This document shows, piece by piece, positions 14,037 through 17,246 of a DNA stretch of 17,246 nucleotides. The stretch spans positions 2,585-19,830 of the forward strand of contig PMJK01000010.1 in NCBI GenBank assembly GCA_003158505.1, read 5' to 3'. Source of the DNA: Holophagaceae bacterium. GTDB taxonomy: Bacteria; Acidobacteriota; Holophagae; Holophagales; Holophagaceae. The position numbers and the translations under genes are program-made. Under the pieces are notes generated by a model, which had not been told where the DNA came from, did not search any database, and saw only the letters and a program-made list of their open reading frames with translations. Numbering within the stretch: the first letter of the stretch is position 1; every line of letters begins with the position of its first letter.

Positions 14037-14792
14037 ATGAGCGACCAGGCCCCAGCCAAGCCCCCCAAGCTCCCCAGGCGGCCCATCCCGGTCCGGTTCC
14101 TGTTCGGGACGGTGCTATTCGTGGGGGTGGCGGCGGGGAGCATCTACCTGGTGGACCAGCTGGTGCTGGCCCCCCGGCGGCAACTGGAGGCCAAGGTGGC
14201 CAAGCTGGAAACGGAGGCCATCAAGCTCAAGACCTACCTGAAAATGCTGGAATACACCGAGCGCCGCGCCCAGTTGGAGGTGCTCTTCCAGGCCAAGGAT
14301 GCGACGGGCGAGACCGTCAACAAGCTGCGGTTCACGGAGCTGGATCCCCAGGGCGGGGTGCTGGGCGCCCAGCGGACCTTCGAGATCAAGGGCGATGAGA
14401 TCTACCTGGATACGCTGGTCATCAAGTTCGAGGACCACTTCGTGGAGGAGAGCGATCCCTTGCGGGGCAAGGCCCTGATGCTCTTCCGGCGCGTCTTCAC
14501 CAACAGCGTGAAGCCCGATGACGGCTACGACCTGGACCGGAATGGCGTCCCCCCTGCCCTCTACATGAGCCGGGCGGGCAGCAGCCCCTTCGAAAAGGAC
14601 CTCTGGTCGAGGCTGTGGGAAGTGGCCAACAGCGAGACCCTGGCCAAGCAGGCCGGCGTGAAGGCCATCCACGGCCAGGCCGTCTACGGCAAGCTGGTGC
14701 CCGGCATGGTCTACACCTACCTGATGCGCAACACGGGGGAGATGATCCTGCCCCCGCCCAAGCCGCCGGTGGGCCCCCCGGCGACCCCCTAG
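14037..14792 (+). CDS. Uncharacterised membrane-anchored coiled-coil protein
   Basis: I do not recognise a named family for this 251-residue protein. It has a Pro/Lys-rich cytoplasmic N-terminus (1-19), one membrane helix at about 20-43 (RFLFGTVLFVGVAAGSIYLV), a heptad-like coiled coil at about 47-80 (LEAKVAKLETEAIKLKTYL), and then a soluble domain of about 150 residues. The soluble part looks structured rather than random, with the strand-rich TFEIKGDEIYLDTLVIKFED, a segment GSSPFEKDLWSRLWEVAN and HGQAVYGKLVPGMVYTYLM. The tail is Pro-rich. The topology suggests an inner-membrane anchor with an envelope-facing domain. The ATG follows an AGGAGG ribosome site, so the start is secure. It lies 76 bases before the hutD-like gene and may be in the same unit. 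Confidence 0.8.
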   Translation: MSDQAPAKPPKLPRRPIPVRFLFGTVLFVGVAAGSIYLVDQLVLAPRRQLEAKVAKLETEAIKLKTYLKMLEYTERRAQLEVLFQAKDATGETVNKLRFTELDPQGGVLGAQRTFEIKGDEIYLDTLVIKFEDHFVEESDPLRGKALMLFRRVFTNSVKPDDGYDLDRNGVPPALYMSRAGSSPFEKDLWSRLWEVANSETLAKQAGVKAIHGQAVYGKLVPGMVYTYLMRNTGEMILPPPKPPVGPPATP

Positions 14793-14868
14793 GGTCTGCT
14801 GGGCTTCCGCAGCGGCGCTTGCCTGAGCGGTGCCACCATCCCCCGCCGCGCCGTGCGAAGCTTTCCCC

Positions 14869-15465
14869 ATGCTGCATCTCCGACCCTCCGATTACCGCCT
14901 CATGCCTTGGAAGGATGGGGGCGGCAGCACCACCGAGATCGCCATCGCGCCCGCGGGCGCGGGCCTTGCGGAGCCCTTCCTGTGGCGGGTGAGTTCGGCG
15001 CGGGTGGAAGCTTCGGGACCCTTCTCGCGCTTCCCGGGCCAGGCGCGTTCGCTGCTCCTGCTGGAGGGCGCGGGGCTGCTGCTGACCATCGGCAGCAAGG
15101 CCCGCCAGCGGCTGAAACATCCGGGACAGGTGGTGACCTTTGCCGGGGATGACGCCGTGGACGCCACGCTGATCCAGGGGCCCTGCACGGATTTCGGGCT
15201 CATCCACGACCCCCGCCGGGTCCAGGCCACCCTCGAGTGGCTCACCCTGGGGCGGGAGGCCACCACCATCAGCCTGGCCTCCACCACCCTGCTCTTCGCA
15301 CCCTGGGGAGCCGTCCGGGTGGACCCCCTGGGGCTTCAGCTCGAGCACCGGGAATGTCTCTGGTTCGGGAACCCCGGGGAGCCCGAGAAGCCCAGTGCCA
15401 AGCTCGACCTGCGCGCGGCCCAAGGGACCACCCCCCTTGTGCTCGTGTCCATCCGGCCTGTATAG
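14869..15465 (+). CDS. hutD: HutD-family cupin-like protein
   Basis: This 198-residue protein matches the HutD/Ves family, a two-domain cupin-like fold. Characterised HutD proteins sit in histidine-utilisation operons and are thought to limit hut expression, perhaps by binding urocanate or formylated intermediates. The diagnostic N-terminus is present (MLHLRPSDYRLMPWKDGGGS, then TTEIAIAP), followed by LWRVSSARVEASGPFSRFPG, with the typical RVSxAxVxxxGPFSxFPG pattern. The later segment GQVVTFAGDD also fits. I take the ATG at 14869 rather than an upstream GTG at 14830 because homologues start close to this point. No hut catabolic gene is present in the window, so its usual partners are missing. 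It is 19 bases upstream of the cvfB-like gene. Confidence 0.85.
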   Translation: MLHLRPSDYRLMPWKDGGGSTTEIAIAPAGAGLAEPFLWRVSSARVEASGPFSRFPGQARSLLLLEGAGLLLTIGSKARQRLKHPGQVVTFAGDDAVDATLIQGPCTDFGLIHDPRRVQATLEWLTLGREATTISLASTTLLFAPWGAVRVDPLGLQLEHRECLWFGNPGEPEKPSAKLDLRAAQGTTPLVLVSIRPV

Positions 15466-15484
15466 CCCATTCCCCTTGGATCCC

Positions 15485-16330
15485 ATGACGCCCATCCTCG
15501 GCACCTTGAACGACCTGAAGGTCCTGCGCCTGGGACCGGAAGGCGCCGTCCTGGACGGTGGGCCCGAGGGGCCGATCCTGCTGCCCCAGGTGCCCGAGGG
15601 CCTGGAACCTGGCCAGGTCCTGCAGGTCTTTGCCTACCGGGAGGACGAAGGGCGCCTCGTGGCCAGCCTACGCCGGCCCCTGGCCCTGGGGGGCGAGGTG
15701 GCTTTCCTGAAGGTGGTTTCCGTGAATCCCGCCGGGGCCTACCTGAACTGGGGCCTCCCCAAGGACCTGTTTATGCCCTGGAAGGAAGTGCGGCACGAGC
15801 AGCGGCGCCTGGTGAAACCGGGGAACAAGGTGCTGGTGTTCCTCTTCTCGGACGAGGCGGGCCACCTGGCCGCCTCCACCCGCCTATCGGACTTCCTGGT
15901 GGACGCAGCCGAGGGCTTCCGGGAAGGGGAGAAGGTCTCCCTGGTCATCGAGGAGCGCACGGATCTGGGGGTCCGCGTCATCGTCAACCACCGCTACTGG
16001 GGCATGGTCCACGTCAGCGATCTGTTCAGCTCCGTCAACCGGGGCGAAACCCGGGAGGGCTACGTCAAGGCCCCGCGCGCCGACCTCAAGCTGAGCCTTT
16101 CGTTGAGCGCGCCGGGCTACGCCAAGGTTGATGCCGTGGCCCAGGCCCTGCTCGACACCCTGACACGCCACGGGGGCTTCCTGGCCGTGACCGACAAGAG
16201 CGCCCCCGAACAGATCTACGCCCTGTTCGGCATCAGCAAGAAGGTGTTCAAGCAGACCCTCGGCGCCCTCTACAAGCAACGGCGCATCACCCTCGAGGCG
16301 GAGGGCATCCGGATGCTGAAAGCCCCATGA
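15485..16330 (+). CDS. CvfB/YitL-family S1 RNA-binding protein with winged helix
   Basis: This 281-residue protein resembles CvfB (YitL), a conserved RNA-binding protein about 300 residues long that affects virulence gene expression in staphylococci. Three S1-like OB modules can be traced at about 5-65, 68-135 and 147-207, with GAYLNWGLPKDLFMPWKE in the second and VRVIVNHRYWGMVHVSDLF in the third. The C-terminal winged helix (about 212-281) has GFLAVTDKSAPEQIYALFG followed by SKKVFKQTLGALYKQRRI. I take the ATG at 15485, since the in-frame upstream stretch is the antisense-like tail of the previous gene. The stop overlaps the start of the next gene by four bases (ATGA), which indicates a shared transcript with translational coupling. 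Confidence 0.9.
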   Translation: MTPILGTLNDLKVLRLGPEGAVLDGGPEGPILLPQVPEGLEPGQVLQVFAYREDEGRLVASLRRPLALGGEVAFLKVVSVNPAGAYLNWGLPKDLFMPWKEVRHEQRRLVKPGNKVLVFLFSDEAGHLAASTRLSDFLVDAAEGFREGEKVSLVIEERTDLGVRVIVNHRYWGMVHVSDLFSSVNRGETREGYVKAPRADLKLSLSLSAPGYAKVDAVAQALLDTLTRHGGFLAVTDKSAPEQIYALFGISKKVFKQTLGALYKQRRITLEAEGIRMLKAP

Positions 16331-16893
16331 GCTCCGCCCCGCCCCTGCCCTATCTGGAGGGCTACAGCCCAGCTGTACTGGCCCAGGTGCAGGAACTCCT
16401 GGCCCAGGGCCAGCTGGGGCCGTATCTCGCCGGCCGTTACGGGGAGGCCCACGAGGTGCGCAACGACAAGGCCCTGTACCTGGCCGCCCTGGAGCTGAAG
16501 GACCGCTTCATGCGGAACACAGCCCCCCTCAACAAGGTTCTGTACGACAGCAAGCTCCAGGTGCTGAGCCATGCCCTGGGCACCCACACGAAGGTATCGC
16601 GGGTGCAGGGCCGCCGGCTCAAGGCCAGCCGGGAGATCCGCGTGGCCTCGGTGTTCCGGGAGGCCCCCGCCGCCTTTCTGAAGATGATCCTGGTGCACGA
16701 ACTGGCCCACCTGAAGGAAAGCGAGCACGACAAGGCTTTCTACCAGCTCTGTACCCACATGGCCCCAGACTACTTCCAGCTGGAATTCGACCTCCGGCTC
16801 TACCTCACCCATCGGGAATCGAGCCCGGCCACGGTTTCCGTGAGGGAGGGCCGACCTCAGCCCACCTCCAGCACCGCCAATCCATCCTGCTGA
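16327..16893 (+). CDS. YgjP-like (DUF45) zinc metallopeptidase-fold protein
   Basis: This 188-residue protein carries the zinc motif H124-E-x2-H128-x5-H134 in LVHELAHLKESEHDKAFYQL, the hallmark of the YgjP/DUF45 group in the M48-like metallopeptidase superfamily. Upstream residues (about 50-115) include the expected FMRNTAPLNKVLYDSKLQVL region, though the usual WGSC motif is not obvious. The last 25 or so residues beyond THRES are low-complexity and lie where the gene runs into the convergent polymerase gene. The ATG at 16327 overlaps the cvfB-like stop. Biological substrate is unknown; the active-site residues are all present. Confidence 0.85.
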   Translation: MSSAPPLPYLEGYSPAVLAQVQELLAQGQLGPYLAGRYGEAHEVRNDKALYLAALELKDRFMRNTAPLNKVLYDSKLQVLSHALGTHTKVSRVQGRRLKASREIRVASVFREAPAAFLKMILVHELAHLKESEHDKAFYQLCTHMAPDYFQLEFDLRLYLTHRESSPATVSVREGRPQPTSSTANPSC

Positions 16894-17246
16894 GTTGAAC
16901 GGCCCCGGACGGGCACCACGTCGCCGACCCGGAAGGGGCGCTGGCGGCGGCGGAGGGCGTCAGGGAAGGCCACGGCTTCGCAGAGGCCGGTCTCGTCCTC
17001 GAAGGTGATGAACTGCATGTGTTCGCCCTTTTCCGTGGCCACTTCCTTGTCCGCCACGACCAGGGCCCAGAAGCGCAATTGGCGGTTGGGTTTTGCGACC
17101 TCGGCGGCGCGATCGGGACCGCCGCCCTTCCGTACCTGGGCCAGGGCGGCGGGATGCAGGTCCAGCGTCAGCCCCATGGTCTCCATCTCCAGGTCGGCGC
17201 GATCGAAGAGGTCCGCGGGGCGCGGGCGCACGCCCGGGGGCACGCC
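16857..17246 (-). CDS. DnaE-type DNA polymerase alpha subunit, C-terminal part (runs off the window)
   Basis: Only the last 130 or so residues are in the window; the reading frame stays open to the right edge. The visible part begins with the linker pattern EMETMGLTLDLHPAALAQVR, like the ExExxGLxLxxHP of DnaE proteins. An OB-fold domain follows, with LRFWALVVADKEVATEKGE, then MQFITFEDETGLCEAVAFPD and a closing FRVGDVVPVRGR. The protein stops directly after the OB fold, without the C-terminal tau-binding region of replicative E. coli DnaE. That resembles DnaE2/ImuC-type translesion polymerases, though a short DnaE1 is also possible. Its 3' end overlaps the convergent ygjP-like gene by 37 bases. 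Confidence 0.82.
   Translation of the reverse strand, partial: GVPPGVRPRPADLFDRADLEMETMGLTLDLHPAALAQVRKGGGPDRAAEVAKPNRQLRFWALVVADKEVATEKGEHMQFITFEDETGLCEAVAFPDALRRRQRPFRVGDVVPVRGRSTQQDGLAVLEVG

Noticed and set aside
1..17246. tRNA, rRNA, CRISPR array, insertion sequence or prophage genes
   Set aside because: I looked on both strands and saw no tRNA cloverleaf, no regularly spaced repeats, no transposase or integrase motif and no phage structural gene.

Overview
This window is GC-rich bacterial chromosome with no phage, plasmid, insertion-sequence or CRISPR signature. Flagellar rod genes, a SPOR/NlpC wall hydrolase, two lipoproteins and a very large fused acyl-CoA dehydratase activase suggest a motile, diderm bacterium with anaerobic or facultative metabolism. 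My best guess is a Holophaga/Geothrix-like member of the Acidobacteriota. That placement is inferred from gene content and style, because no rRNA or marker gene is present.

The left half (30-8839) lies entirely on the minus strand. In transcription order it holds: an SPOR-NlpC/P60 lipoprotein (8839-8057); a ferritin-like diiron protein with its own promoter (7952-7011); a cold-shock protein with a structured leader (6829-6626); three tandem hairpins; the rod operon flgF-flgG-flgA (6450-4069); a small, very acidic DUF1292 protein with its own promoter and a textbook terminator (4004-3611); methylglyoxal synthase (3532-3050); an aconitase-superfamily hydro-lyase whose swivel domain comes first (2960-999); and a PAP2 phosphatase lipoprotein (899-30).

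The right half lies mostly on the plus strand. A 1417-residue protein (9010-13263) carries two BcrA/BadF-type ATPase modules, a DUF2229 region and an HgdB-like region. It is followed by about 770 bases without an intact gene (13264-14036). These hold a long inverted repeat and two beheaded gene remnants pointing away from each other: a frameshifted DUF2911-like C-terminus on the minus strand and a glyoxalase/VOC C-terminus on the plus strand. Next come an uncharacterised membrane-anchored coiled-coil protein, then a compact run of hutD-like, cvfB-like (S1/winged-helix) and ygjP-like metallopeptidase genes. The window closes with the 3' end of a minus-strand dnaE-like polymerase gene that overlaps the ygjP-like gene tail to tail.

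Most genes are recognisable housekeeping or accessory functions. The parts most worth a second look are the two ATPase modules of the activase, which have lost different motifs; the double gene decapitation at 13416-13928; the swivel-first aconitase; the diiron protein; and the conserved-looking unknown at 14037.
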